NCBI GenBank assembly: GCA_002354035.1
Contig: DEKU01000067.1
Span: 1 to 40,183 of the forward strand
Direction: 5' to 3'
From: Bacteroidales bacterium UBA2714
GTDB taxonomy: Bacteria; Bacteroidota; Bacteroidia; Bacteroidales; P3
Length of the DNA: 40,183 nt
Made by a program: the position numbers and the translations under genes. Of the stretch, positions 5,461 through 13,900 are shown piece by piece. Numbering within the stretch: position 1 is the first letter of the stretch; each line of letters begins with the position of its first letter. A model generated the notes under the pieces. That model was not told the origin of the DNA. It did not search any database and saw nothing but the letters and a program-made list of their open reading frames with translations.

Positions 5461-6567
5461 ATGAAAACCAAATGGATTGCAGCATGCATGGCTATAGCGA
5501 TGATGGCGGCATGCACGACTAACGAACCGAAACAAGAAAACGAAAAGGATATGGCAAAATTGGAAATGACACAGGAGTGGGACAAGACTTTCCCGCTCAG
5601 CGACAAGGTGGAGCACCGCAAGGTGACGTTCCACAACCGCTATGGCATTGAGCTGGCGGCAGACATGTACACCCCCAAGGGCCTTGAAGGGAAGCTGGCG
5701 GCCATAGCCGTGAGCGGCCCCTTTGGCGCCGTGAAGGAGCAGAGCAGCGGCCTCTATGCCCAGCACATGGCCGAACGCGGCTTCATCACCCTGGCTTTCG
5801 ACCCCTCGTTCACGGGCGAGAGCGGCGGCGAACCCCGCCGCATGGCCAGCCCCGACATCAACACGGAGGATTTCCTGGCGGCAGTTGATTTCCTGTCGGT
5901 ACAGGAGAATGTGGACCCCGAGCGCATCGGCATCTTGGGCATCTGCGGTTTCGGCGGCATGGCAGTCAACGCTGCTGCCCTCGACCCGCGCATCCGCGCC
6001 ACGGTGGCTATGACGATGTATGACATGAGCAAGGTGGCACGCGAGGGCTATTTTGGCAGCACCGACAGCCCCGAAGCACGCGACGCGCAGCGCCAGGCCT
6101 GGGCCGCACAGCGCACGGAAGATTACCGCACCGGCACCTATAAGCGCGGTGGCGGAGTGGTGGACCCCCTGCCTGAGGATGCCCCTTGGTTTGTGAAGGA
6201 CTATCACGCCTACTATAAATGCCCGCGGGGATACCACGAACGCAGCGGCAACAGCACCGACGGCTGGAATGTGACGGGCACGATGTCGTTCCTGAACCAG
6301 CCCCTGCTGGACATGGCCGCCGAGATCAAGACCCCTGTGCTGCTCGTGCATGGAGAGAAGGCACACAGCCGTTATTTCAGCGAGTATGCTTTCGAAAAAA
6401 TGACCGGCAAGCATGTGGAGGGCCAGAGCGCCACTATGGGCAACAAGGAGCTGATGATCATACCCGGAGCATCGCACGTGGACCTGTACGACGACGTGGC
6501 GGGAGTCATCCCCTACGACAAGCTGGAACAGTTCTTCCGGCAGAACCTGCTAAGCGAGAAGAACTAA
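5461..6567 (+). CDS. Alpha/beta hydrolase lipoprotein with cysteine nucleophile
   Basis: The 368-residue product has a lipoprotein signal ending in MMAAC (Cys18) and an alpha/beta hydrolase fold. The nucleophile elbow reads GICGFGG (residues 160-166): there is no serine, and Cys162 takes the position used by dienelactone-hydrolase-type enzymes. The histidine of the triad is probably in GASHVDLYDD near the end, and the acid may lie around LLVHGEKAHS. A cap-like insertion (about 195-270) carries aromatic residues. The substrate is unknown; esters or lactones are the family's usual substrates. An upstream TTG at 5452 would overlap the preceding stop and spoil the signal, so ATG 5461 is used. Confidence 0.8.
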   Translation: MKTKWIAACMAIAMMAACTTNEPKQENEKDMAKLEMTQEWDKTFPLSDKVEHRKVTFHNRYGIELAADMYTPKGLEGKLAAIAVSGPFGAVKEQSSGLYAQHMAERGFITLAFDPSFTGESGGEPRRMASPDINTEDFLAAVDFLSVQENVDPERIGILGICGFGGMAVNAAALDPRIRATVAMTMYDMSKVAREGYFGSTDSPEARDAQRQAWAAQRTEDYRTGTYKRGGGVVDPLPEDAPWFVKDYHAYYKCPRGYHERSGNSTDGWNVTGTMSFLNQPLLDMAAEIKTPVLLVHGEKAHSRYFSEYAFEKMTGKHVEGQSATMGNKELMIIPGASHVDLYDDVAGVIPYDKLEQFFRQNLLSEKN

Positions 6568-6576
6568 AAATTGAGG

Positions 6577-6614
6577 ATTGAGAATTGGAAACTTTCAATT
6601 CTCAATTCTTTTTT
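6577..6614 (+). terminator. Terminator between convergent hydrolase and AraC genes
   Basis: An 11-bp perfect stem (6577-6587 with 6596-6606) with an eight-base loop is followed by TCTTTTTT on the plus strand. The right arm covers the stop codon of the AraC gene (6602-6604). On the minus strand the same stem is followed by a short T-run as well, so it may work in both directions. A closely related sequence forms the terminator at 10961. Confidence 0.75.
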
Positions 6615-7492
6615 AAGGCGGTAGGTGTCATGCCGAAATGGTTTTTGAACTGACGAGTGAAATGCTGCGGATGCTCATAGCCGAGTAGTTCGGCGGTTTC
6701 GGCCACGGTGTGGCCCCCGATAAGCAGCGTCTGCGCACGCTGCATCACGAAGCGGCGGATGGCCTTTGTGGCGCTTTCACCCGTCAGTTGGCGTATCAGG
6801 TCGCCAAAGTAGTTGGGCGAGAGGCACAGCTCCTGTGCGCAGTATTTGACCGAAGGGAGGCCCTGCTCGCGATAGCGCTCGTCGGCATAATAGCGATGGA
6901 GCAGCCTTTCGAGACGGCTGAGCAGACCCGACTGCGACGGGAGGGCGGTGGCCAACTGGCGCGAATAATAGCGGCCAATGAGCTCGAGAAGAAGGGCTAT
7001 GTGGGCGGCTATGATGTTGTCGGTGTGGTCGTCGGCCGGACGGCGCAGCTCGGTGCGGATGGAGTCGAAGAGATTGGCGATAGTGTCGCGCTCGGCTTCG
7101 GTCAACAGGAGAGCCTCGCTGGTGCTGTAAGCGAAGTAGGTGTAGCGGTGCATGCGGCGACCCAGCTCGCGGCCAACCAGCAGCGCGGGGTCGAAGAGGA
7201 AGGCCCACCCTTTGGAGCGGTGGGGCTGGCCGTCGTCGGTCTTGCCACCAATCTGGCCCGGGGCCACGCACATCAGGGCATGGTGGGCCAAATCGTAGTT
7301 CACTATTCCATATGTGAGCCCTTCCGTCACTTCGTCGGCCAGAAAGATGCCATAGACATCGTAGCGGTTGAGGCTGTGGCGGAAATGCTCCAGCTCGTCG
7401 TAGTGAATCACACTCACATGCCGATGCAGCACCTCGGCCCCTTGATAGCGGGCGTAATCGTTGACAGTATGTACGTTAAGCACTTGGTTCAT
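6602..7492 (-). CDS. AraC-family transcriptional regulator
   Basis: The 296-residue protein ends in a double helix-turn-helix AraC domain (about 193-295): the first reader helix region around VKYCAQELCLSPNYFGDLIRQLTGES, the second around VAETAELLGYEHPQHFTRQFKNHFGMTP. The N-terminal 170 residues form a sensor-type domain with an APGQ.GG motif in the middle, common in Bacteroidota regulators of this kind, with no ligand recognisable. It converges on the hydrolase operon and diverges from the aldo/keto reductase operon, separated by 277 bases, so the redox operon is the natural target. The leader is short (about 12 bases). Confidence 0.88.
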   Translation of the reverse strand: MNQVLNVHTVNDYARYQGAEVLHRHVSVIHYDELEHFRHSLNRYDVYGIFLADEVTEGLTYGIVNYDLAHHALMCVAPGQIGGKTDDGQPHRSKGWAFLFDPALLVGRELGRRMHRYTYFAYSTSEALLLTEAERDTIANLFDSIRTELRRPADDHTDNIIAAHIALLLELIGRYYSRQLATALPSQSGLLSRLERLLHRYYADERYREQGLPSVKYCAQELCLSPNYFGDLIRQLTGESATKAIRRFVMQRAQTLLIGGHTVAETAELLGYEHPQHFTRQFKNHFGMTPTALKKN

Positions 7493-7508
7493 ATCCTACT
7501 CTTTGCTG

Positions 7509-7516
7509 CAAAGATA
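7509..7516 (-). promoter_or_regulatory. -7 box of the AraC regulator
   Basis: TATCTTTG on the minus strand lies 16 bases before the ATG. The 21-bp position carries no TTTG, but a TTTTTTG stands closer (about 12 bp), as might be expected of a promoter that needs an activator. Between this site and the divergent promoter at 7707 lie about 190 bases that could hold operators; I see no clear repeat. Confidence 0.55.
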
Positions 7517-7706
7517 CGACTTTTTTTGCAAAAAAGGGGGCTGTCACCGTCAGATGGCAACGGTTTTGCTGAGGCTGTGAATGACCCTTGGCGCGGACGA
7601 GCGGCCATTGTGCCAACAAGACGCTATGATGCACCACTGGCGCTGAATCTGTAAACTGGGTACTAATCTCAGCAGTTCGGGTAGGCGAAGAATGAAAATA
7701 TGGTTG

Positions 7707-7714
7707 TACTTTTG
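7707..7714 (+). promoter_or_regulatory. -7 box of the redox operon
   Basis: TACTTTTG matches TAnnTTTG. No -33 TTTG is present at 21 bp, consistent with, though not proof of, control by the divergent AraC protein. Transcription would start near 7720, giving a leader of about 50 bases before the ATG at 7770. Confidence 0.55.
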
Positions 7715-7769
7715 CAGTTGGAAATTTAAACAACAACGATTTTATAACAACATTAACTATCAATAGTTT

Positions 7770-8714
7770 ATGAGAGAAGAGAGAATTGCATTGGGTACCT
7801 GGGCATGGGGCTCGGGAGCTTTTGGGGGCGACACGGTATATGGCGTCAGCACCGATGAGAAGAACCTGCAGCCGGTGTTTGATGCCGCGGTGCGCAGCGG
7901 ACTGCGCCTGTGGGACACCGCAACGGTGTATGGCATGGGTGAGTCGGAGCGTATCCTTGGCACACTGATGCGCCGCGCCCCGCGCGAGGAGGTGCTGGTG
8001 TCAACCAAATTCACACCGCAGCTTGCAGAGATGTATGACAACAGTGTGGAGCGGATGGCCGAGGCTTCGATGAAGCGTATGGGCATCGACTACATCGATG
8101 TGTATTGGATCCACAACCCGATGGATGTGGAGCGATGGACCCCCGGACTGATACCGCTCCTGCAGTCGGGCAAGGTGAGACGCGTGGGTGTCTCGAACCA
8201 TAATATCGAGGAGATTCGCCGTGCCAACGAAATCCTGGGGGAGGCCGGATTCAGGGTGAGTGCTGTACAGAACCACTACTCGCTGCTTTACCGCTCGAGC
8301 GAGCGCGGCGGCGTGCTCGACTACTGCCACCAGAACGGCATCGAGTTCTGGTCATATATGGTGCTGGAGCAGGGTGCCCTGACGGGCAAGTTCTCGCCGG
8401 AGAACCACATGCCGGCCGAGAGCGACCGCGGCCGCAAATACAACCCAGTGCTGCCACAGCTGAAAGCCTTGACCGACGAGATGTCCGCCATCGGCGAACG
8501 GCACAACGCCTCTTGCTCGCAGGTGGGGATTGCATGGGCTGTGGCCAAAGGCACAATGCCCATTGTCGGAGCTACGAAGCAACACCACGTGACCGAGGCC
8601 GCCGAGGCCGCCGAAATACGGCTCACCAACGAAGAAGTGCAACGGCTGGAAGCGCTGGCTGACGCCACCGGCATCGACACGCGAGGCGACTGGGAACACA
8701 CCATGGAGAATTGA
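7770..8714 (+). CDS. Aldo/keto reductase
   Basis: The 314-residue protein is a complete aldo/keto reductase, a NAD(P)H-dependent enzyme that reduces aldehydes and ketones. The catalytic tetrad is visible: Asp49 and Tyr54 in LWDTATVYGMGESE, Lys80 in VSTKFT and His115 in YWIHNP. Nucleotide-binding segments are KVRRVGVSNHN and, near the end, MPIVGATKQHHVTEA. It lacks a signal peptide and is cytosolic. It leads an operon with a flavin reductase, a DUF362 lipoprotein and a flavodoxin, and diverges from an AraC regulator, an arrangement that suggests a response to reactive carbonyls or quinones. The substrate is not evident. Confidence 0.92.
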   Translation: MREERIALGTWAWGSGAFGGDTVYGVSTDEKNLQPVFDAAVRSGLRLWDTATVYGMGESERILGTLMRRAPREEVLVSTKFTPQLAEMYDNSVERMAEASMKRMGIDYIDVYWIHNPMDVERWTPGLIPLLQSGKVRRVGVSNHNIEEIRRANEILGEAGFRVSAVQNHYSLLYRSSERGGVLDYCHQNGIEFWSYMVLEQGALTGKFSPENHMPAESDRGRKYNPVLPQLKALTDEMSAIGERHNASCSQVGIAWAVAKGTMPIVGATKQHHVTEAAEAAEIRLTNEEVQRLEALADATGIDTRGDWEHTMEN

Positions 8715-8742
8715 AAACTGCACCCCTTAATTAATCATTCAA

Positions 8743-9321
8743 ATGAAAAAGAACATAGGAAACAAACTGGCCCTCTACCCCACTCCGGCCACGGTGGTGG
8801 GTACCGTCGGCGAGGACGGAAAAGTGAACTGGATGCTGGTGGCCCATGTGGGCATAGTGAGCCATTCGAAACTGATGTTGAGCGTACATTCCGCTCACTA
8901 TAGCGTCAAAGCCATCGATGCCACCAAACGATTGGCGGTGAATCTTATCGACGAGGAGTTCCTGGCCACCGCCGACTATGCAGGCACCGTGAGCGGAGCC
9001 AAGACCGACAAGTCGGGGCTGTTTAAGTACCATCTGGGCGAGGCCGGGATGCCCATTATCGAGCAGTCGCCGTTGGCTATGGAATGCGAGGTAATTGACA
9101 CCTACGAGATAGACGGCTTCAAGAACTATGTCTGCTCCATACTGGACACATACGTCGAAGAGGAGAAACTTGACAGACAGGGGAAACCGGACTATGCAAA
9201 GTTGAGACCAGTCCTGTTTGAGATGCCCACATACAAATACCTGCGCACGGGCGACGTGTTGGGCGACTGCATGAAAATGGGCAAGGCCTTAGGTGAAACA
9301 ATCAACGGGAACGCGAAATGA
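8743..9321 (+). CDS. Flavin reductase family protein
   Basis: The 192-residue protein fits the flavin-reductase-like FMN-binding split-barrel family. It opens LYPTPATVVGTVGEDGKVNWMLVAHVGIVS, contains a SVKAID segment and AVNLIDEEFL, and later ECEVIDTYEIDG. Members bind FMN and pass electrons from NAD(P)H or act as small flavoproteins; a partner enzyme is not known. It is cytosolic. Its stop overlaps the start of the DUF362 gene in an ATGA junction, so the two are translationally coupled. Confidence 0.85.
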   Translation: MKKNIGNKLALYPTPATVVGTVGEDGKVNWMLVAHVGIVSHSKLMLSVHSAHYSVKAIDATKRLAVNLIDEEFLATADYAGTVSGAKTDKSGLFKYHLGEAGMPIIEQSPLAMECEVIDTYEIDGFKNYVCSILDTYVEEEKLDRQGKPDYAKLRPVLFEMPTYKYLRTGDVLGDCMKMGKALGETINGNAK

Positions 9322-10313
9322 AGAGAATATGTTATCTGGCTTTGTGCCTGACCCTTTGCCTGACGGCTTGTGCCAAGAACCTGCCAGCCCGGAATGTCGC
9401 TCCACCCGACTCGACCGAGCAGAACATCCCCGCCGCAACCGTTTACTTTACCAGCGACATCACCGCCGAAGGGCTGGTGAAAATATATCAGGCTCTCGGT
9501 GTAACTGCCCACGGCCGTGTGGCAGTGAAGATTTCCACTGGCGAGTCGAGCCACAGCAACCACCTGCGTCCTGACTTGATCGGCCGACTGGTGCGGCTGG
9601 TGGGAGGCAACCTTGTAGAATGCAACACCGCATACGGCGGCAACCGCAGCACCACCGAACGCCACCGCAAAGCCATAGCCGAAAGGGGATATGACAGCAT
9701 TGCCACAGTGGACATTATGGATGAGGAGGGTGTCATCTACCTGCCCGTGACCGATTCCTCACATATCCGTTACGACATTGTAGGCTCGCATCTTGCCAAC
9801 TATGATTTCATGATTAACCTTGCTCACTTCAAGGGGCACGCCATGGGCGGTTTTGGAGGGGTTCTCAAAAACCAGTCGATCGGTGTGGCATCGAGCAGCG
9901 GAAAACTCTATATCCACTCGGCAGGGCGCAGCACCACACGATGGATGAGCAGTGACCAGGACGGCTTCTTGGAGTCGATGGCCGCAGCGGCACAGGCCGT
10001 GCACAACTATTTCAAACAGGAGGGGCGCGACATCATCTACATCAACGTGATGAACAACCTCTCGGTTGATTGCGACTGCGACGGCCATCCCGCCGCTCCA
10101 CGCATGGCCAACATCGGCATACTGGCCTCAACTGACCCCGTGGCACTCGACCAAGCCTGTCTGGACCTTGTGTTCAACCACCAGAACACTCCGCAGGATA
10201 ATGCCGAACCCCTCATCAAGCGTATCAACAAGCTGCATGGCACCCACACCGTGGAATATGCCGAACAGATTGGTCTTGGCACACGCAAGTACACCCTTGT
10301 CAGCATCGACTGA
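9318..10313 (+). CDS. DUF362 domain lipoprotein
   Basis: The 331-residue product has a lipoprotein signal (lipobox LTAC, Cys18) followed by a DUF362 domain: VAVKISTGESSHSNHLRP (about 74), the NLAHFKGHAMGGFGGVLKN block (about 170-190), VDCDCDGHPAAPRM and ASTDPVALDQACLDLV near the end. Many DUF362 proteins carry ferredoxin-type iron-sulfur clusters. This one lacks the CxxCxxCxxxC pattern, and only the CDC motif and scattered cysteines remain. Its biochemical role is unknown; the company of flavin and flavodoxin genes suggests an electron-transfer or metal-related task, here at the membrane surface. Confidence 0.85.
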   Translation: MKRICYLALCLTLCLTACAKNLPARNVAPPDSTEQNIPAATVYFTSDITAEGLVKIYQALGVTAHGRVAVKISTGESSHSNHLRPDLIGRLVRLVGGNLVECNTAYGGNRSTTERHRKAIAERGYDSIATVDIMDEEGVIYLPVTDSSHIRYDIVGSHLANYDFMINLAHFKGHAMGGFGGVLKNQSIGVASSSGKLYIHSAGRSTTRWMSSDQDGFLESMAAAAQAVHNYFKQEGRDIIYINVMNNLSVDCDCDGHPAAPRMANIGILASTDPVALDQACLDLVFNHQNTPQDNAEPLIKRINKLHGTHTVEYAEQIGLGTRKYTLVSID

Positions 10314-10362
10314 CCCAAAGACAGGCAATCTAAGACATCATATTAAACAGCAACATAACAAA

Positions 10363-10878
10363 ATGAAACGTATTGTTACAATTCTTTGCATGGTGGCCGT
10401 ACTCATGGGTACGGAAGCTTATGCTCAAAACAGAAAGGAAAACAAAGAAATGAAACACACACTTGTGGCCTACTTCTCGGCCACTGGAACCACGAAAGCC
10501 GCCGCTCAAAGGCTGGCAAAAGAGAAAGGGGCTGACCTTTTCGAGATCACGCCTGCCGTGCCATATACCTCGGCCGACCTCGACTGGCACGACAAACAGT
10601 CACGCTCGTCGAAAGAGATGAAGGACAAGTCGTCTCGTCCCGCCATCAAAAACACCTGTCCCAACATTGCGGACTACGACACCGTGTGGATAGGATTCCC
10701 TGTGTGGTGGTACACGGCTCCCACCATCATCAACACCTTTATCGAAGCCCACAACCTGAGTGGCAAAGTAATCTGTGTCTTCGCCACCAGTGGCGGGAGC
10801 GGAGTGAAAGGCTCGGCAAGCGACCTGAAGAAAGCTTACCCCCAATACACCTGGGGCGAGAGCCGACTGATGAACTGA
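10363..10878 (+). CDS. Flavodoxin, apparently exported, with short C-terminus
   Basis: The 171-residue product opens with a Sec-type signal peptide (MKRIVTILCMVAVLMGTEAYAQN) and then a flavodoxin: the FMN phosphate loop FSATGTTKAAA, PYTSADLDWHD, the WIGFPVWWYTAPTIINTF block and FATSGGSG. FMN-binding flavodoxins shuttle electrons. An in-frame ATG at 10450 (MKHTLVAYFS) with a purine-rich AAGGAA ten bases upstream could give a cytosolic form without the signal. The protein stops at ESRLMN, whereas relatives as I know them run on with roughly 15-20 residues forming a last helix. It is the last gene of the redox operon. Confidence 0.85.
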   Translation: MKRIVTILCMVAVLMGTEAYAQNRKENKEMKHTLVAYFSATGTTKAAAQRLAKEKGADLFEITPAVPYTSADLDWHDKQSRSSKEMKDKSSRPAIKNTCPNIADYDTVWIGFPVWWYTAPTIINTFIEAHNLSGKVICVFATSGGSGVKGSASDLKKAYPQYTWGESRLMN

Positions 10879-10960
10879 GGTCATATCTATGCCTAAAGAA
10901 GACGTCTGTCAGTCACCCCTTGGGGCGAGATAATAGAACCCTCCCTGAGGTGATGAGAAT

Positions 10961-10999
10961 TGAGGATTGAGACGATTACTTCTCAATCCTCATTTTTTT
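10961..10999 (+). terminator. Terminator of the redox operon, overlapping the C25 gene end
   Basis: A perfect 12-bp stem (10961-10972 with 10981-10992) is followed by seven T on the plus strand. The loop and right arm contain the stop and last codons (MRIEK) of the convergent C25 peptidase gene, so one sequence is both coding and terminator. The left arm repeats the TTGAGGATTGAGA sequence seen at 6571. Confidence 0.8.
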
Positions 11000-13900
11000 A
11001 GAGGCAATCATGTCGGGCAGCGCAATGCGCAACAGGTAAGAGCCAGCGGGAAGCGAGGAAAGGTCGAGCCGGGATGAGCCATGGAAAGTTGCCATACGCC
11101 GCCCCTCAACGTCATACACTTCTACCCACAGCACCTGGGCAGCATCTATCACAACTCTTCCAGTGGTCGGATTGGGGTAGACCTTTACGGCTGGGAACGT
11201 CGGGAGAGTGTCAATGGATTGCGGACGGCTGCCCCCTTCTGCCAACACCAGAATCACGGTGCTGTCGCAGCCCTGCGTGGTGGCAAACCGTTGTATGTAG
11301 GTGCCTGGATGGGTGTAGGCACTGTCGTTCCACCGGTAGATTCCGTTCATAAGAGTGTCGCTGAGGGTGTCAACCACGGAGTGGTAAACCACGAGGTGGT
11401 GGCTCACTATCGAATCACAGCCTGTGGTGGCGGTGAGTAGCTCGGTGGTATCGGCGGTGACAGTGAATCCAACACCGTGCCACAAAAGGGTGTCGCAAGC
11501 CGAAACTGTGTCGGCTGCGGCATACGACTGGTGAACCGTGAGGTTCAGCAGGAGAAGCGAGTCGCAACCATACATGCTGTGGGCTATGAGGGTGTCAGAA
11601 GTCGAGGCAGTATAGGTGACACCGTTCCAGACAAGACTGTCGCACGCCACGACTGTATCGATGCTCACTGTGACGGGGTGGATGGTGTAATTGACCAGCA
11701 ACACGGTGTCGGCCGTGCCGGAGCCGACATAAGCACCATTCGAGGCAACGGCTGTGCTCACGGTGTCAGAACCGATGATGTAGAGATCGCCCACACAGAG
11801 GTTGTCGTCGCGGAAAACCACAGGCTGCGCCAAGCGGGGAAGGACAACGTTGTCAATCCTCGCACAGTCGCTGTTGCGGTTCACACTATAGTCCTTCTCG
11901 TAGGTAAAGCGGAGGGTGTGGCTGCCAGCAGGGATAGGCACAACGGCTCGGGTCCAGTCCACCAGACCGGACTCGGTGATGAGACTGGTATTGTCCAGAT
12001 AGACGTGGAACTTATCATAGTTGGCTTCGGACGAAACCTTGTAGAAGAACGCAACACTATCGGGCTGGGAGAGGGTAAGGGGAAGACTGATCTGGGCCGT
12101 CTGGTTGTGGGTGAGGCTTGCCGACGAACGGAGGCAGTAGGTGCCGGCATACGAGCCAGAGCTGGCAAAGGTCCAGGGGTAAAGACCCTGCACCCAACCA
12201 CTGGTGTGGAAAGTGCCGCCCTCGAAGGTCTCAATGGGCGGTGTGCCTACATACAGGGGGTATTGACAGGGGGTAGAAGGCCACGACTGGAAGCCGACGG
12301 TGAGTGGGACTTCGATTGCCTGGGGCAGAAGACTGTCGGCATGGAGAGGAAGGGAGAATGCGACGGAGTCGTCCGGCGCAAGGGTAAACAGCGACGAGGA
12401 GAAGGTGGCTGTCGTGGGCAGTGCCAGCAGACGGGTGGGTGAAGTGACCATGAGGCGATCGGAATGGAGGGAGGCATGGCCGTGGTTGACCAACACAGCT
12501 GTGAGGGTGGCCGTGGAGCCGGGAAGTATGCTGCCGCCAGTCACAGCAAAACGGAAATCAACAGCCGGGGCGTTGAGTGTAAGGTCGTAGATGGCAGTGT
12601 TGGGGGCTGCAAGGCTGGCTGACTGGGTGGCGGTGGCAAGGCGTACGGTAGAACCGTCTGTCACCTGTCGGCTCACAATGGCTTGCCAGAGGAATGTGGC
12701 GGTGTCGCCAGCGGGAAGGCTGTCGACGGAGGCCGTGGAAGGGACAAGGGTGAGGGCGGCGCTGTCGGTCGGAGTGACAGAAAAGGTCAGATTGGTGGCA
12801 CTGCTGTCACCCAGATTGACGAGAGTGACGGCCAAGGGGACTGTATCGCCCGCATCCAAGGGCTGGAGAGCCCTGACCGAAGCCACCACCGGATAGGCAC
12901 CACTGGGGTTCACCACCTGCAAGGGATGGAAGGCCGTGCGGTACTGCTGGGCCGAGGCCGCCAATTCATAACCTCCCACAGGCAGGTAGGATGGGAGGGA
13001 GAGGGTCACGGTACCCGTGTTGTCGGCATAGCCCGCCACCACCAGCATGTGCGTGACAGTATCGGTGAGAGCTATATAAGCATAAGGCGCAGCGGTAACT
13101 GTGATATGCGACATCCCCGCAACGACCATCGACGGGGCCGAGACGGTCATGGGCTGGGCTTGGGTGAGGTAAGGCATGACCGAGGGGTCGCCCATGAGGT
13201 GATAGATTTCCCAATAGTAGAGCTTACGACTTGACGTGGAACTCTCCACAGCCATGTTGCCAGCCATCATGACAGATGCCTGGGTGAGCGCCCACTGGCT
13301 GTACGGCTCGCCGTGGGTGTGGCATAGGCGGTCGTAGGCACCAAGGTTGGCACTGCTGTATGCCATCGACATAGTGGGGCCGATACTGCTGCGCAAACCA
13401 ACCGCCCAATAAAAATCCTCGTACCAATAGGTGCTGTTGCTGCCACCTATATAGCCCACAGCTCCGCAGTAGTTATTCTTGCGCAAAAGGGCTTCGCCAA
13501 AGCAGGTGGCAGTCTCGAACTTATTCGTCAGGCAGCAGTTGCCTATCATCAAGCCGAACTTCTGGGCGTTCGTCATGGCGTTGATGTGCGTAGTGGTGAA
13601 ATTGGGTGTTCCCCAACTGGTGGCACTCCCGTGGGCCGAATAGTTTATCCAGCCAGCCCCCTGGTTGTAGTAGTTGCGCACGGTGGCCGAATTGGACGAA
13701 GCGCTGCTGCCTATTGTCACACCCGTTGCGGAGGGGACAATAGAGGTATTGTTCTTAAAATAGCGCACTTGCGAAAAGCCCTGGGAGGCGTTGATATAAT
13801 GGGTGGCGGCATAATCCATGGCAGGGTCGGCATGGGTGTAGCCATAATCGCCCGACGAGCCTCCGTCGACACCCGCCACAAGCATCGCACGGTCCAAAAA

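Noticed and set aside
5341..6477. Long open frame on the minus strand opposite the hydrolase gene
   Set aside because: It covers a well-supported gene in the opposite direction, has no family pattern, and its composition (many His, Ala, Arg) is that of an antisense frame in G+C-rich DNA.
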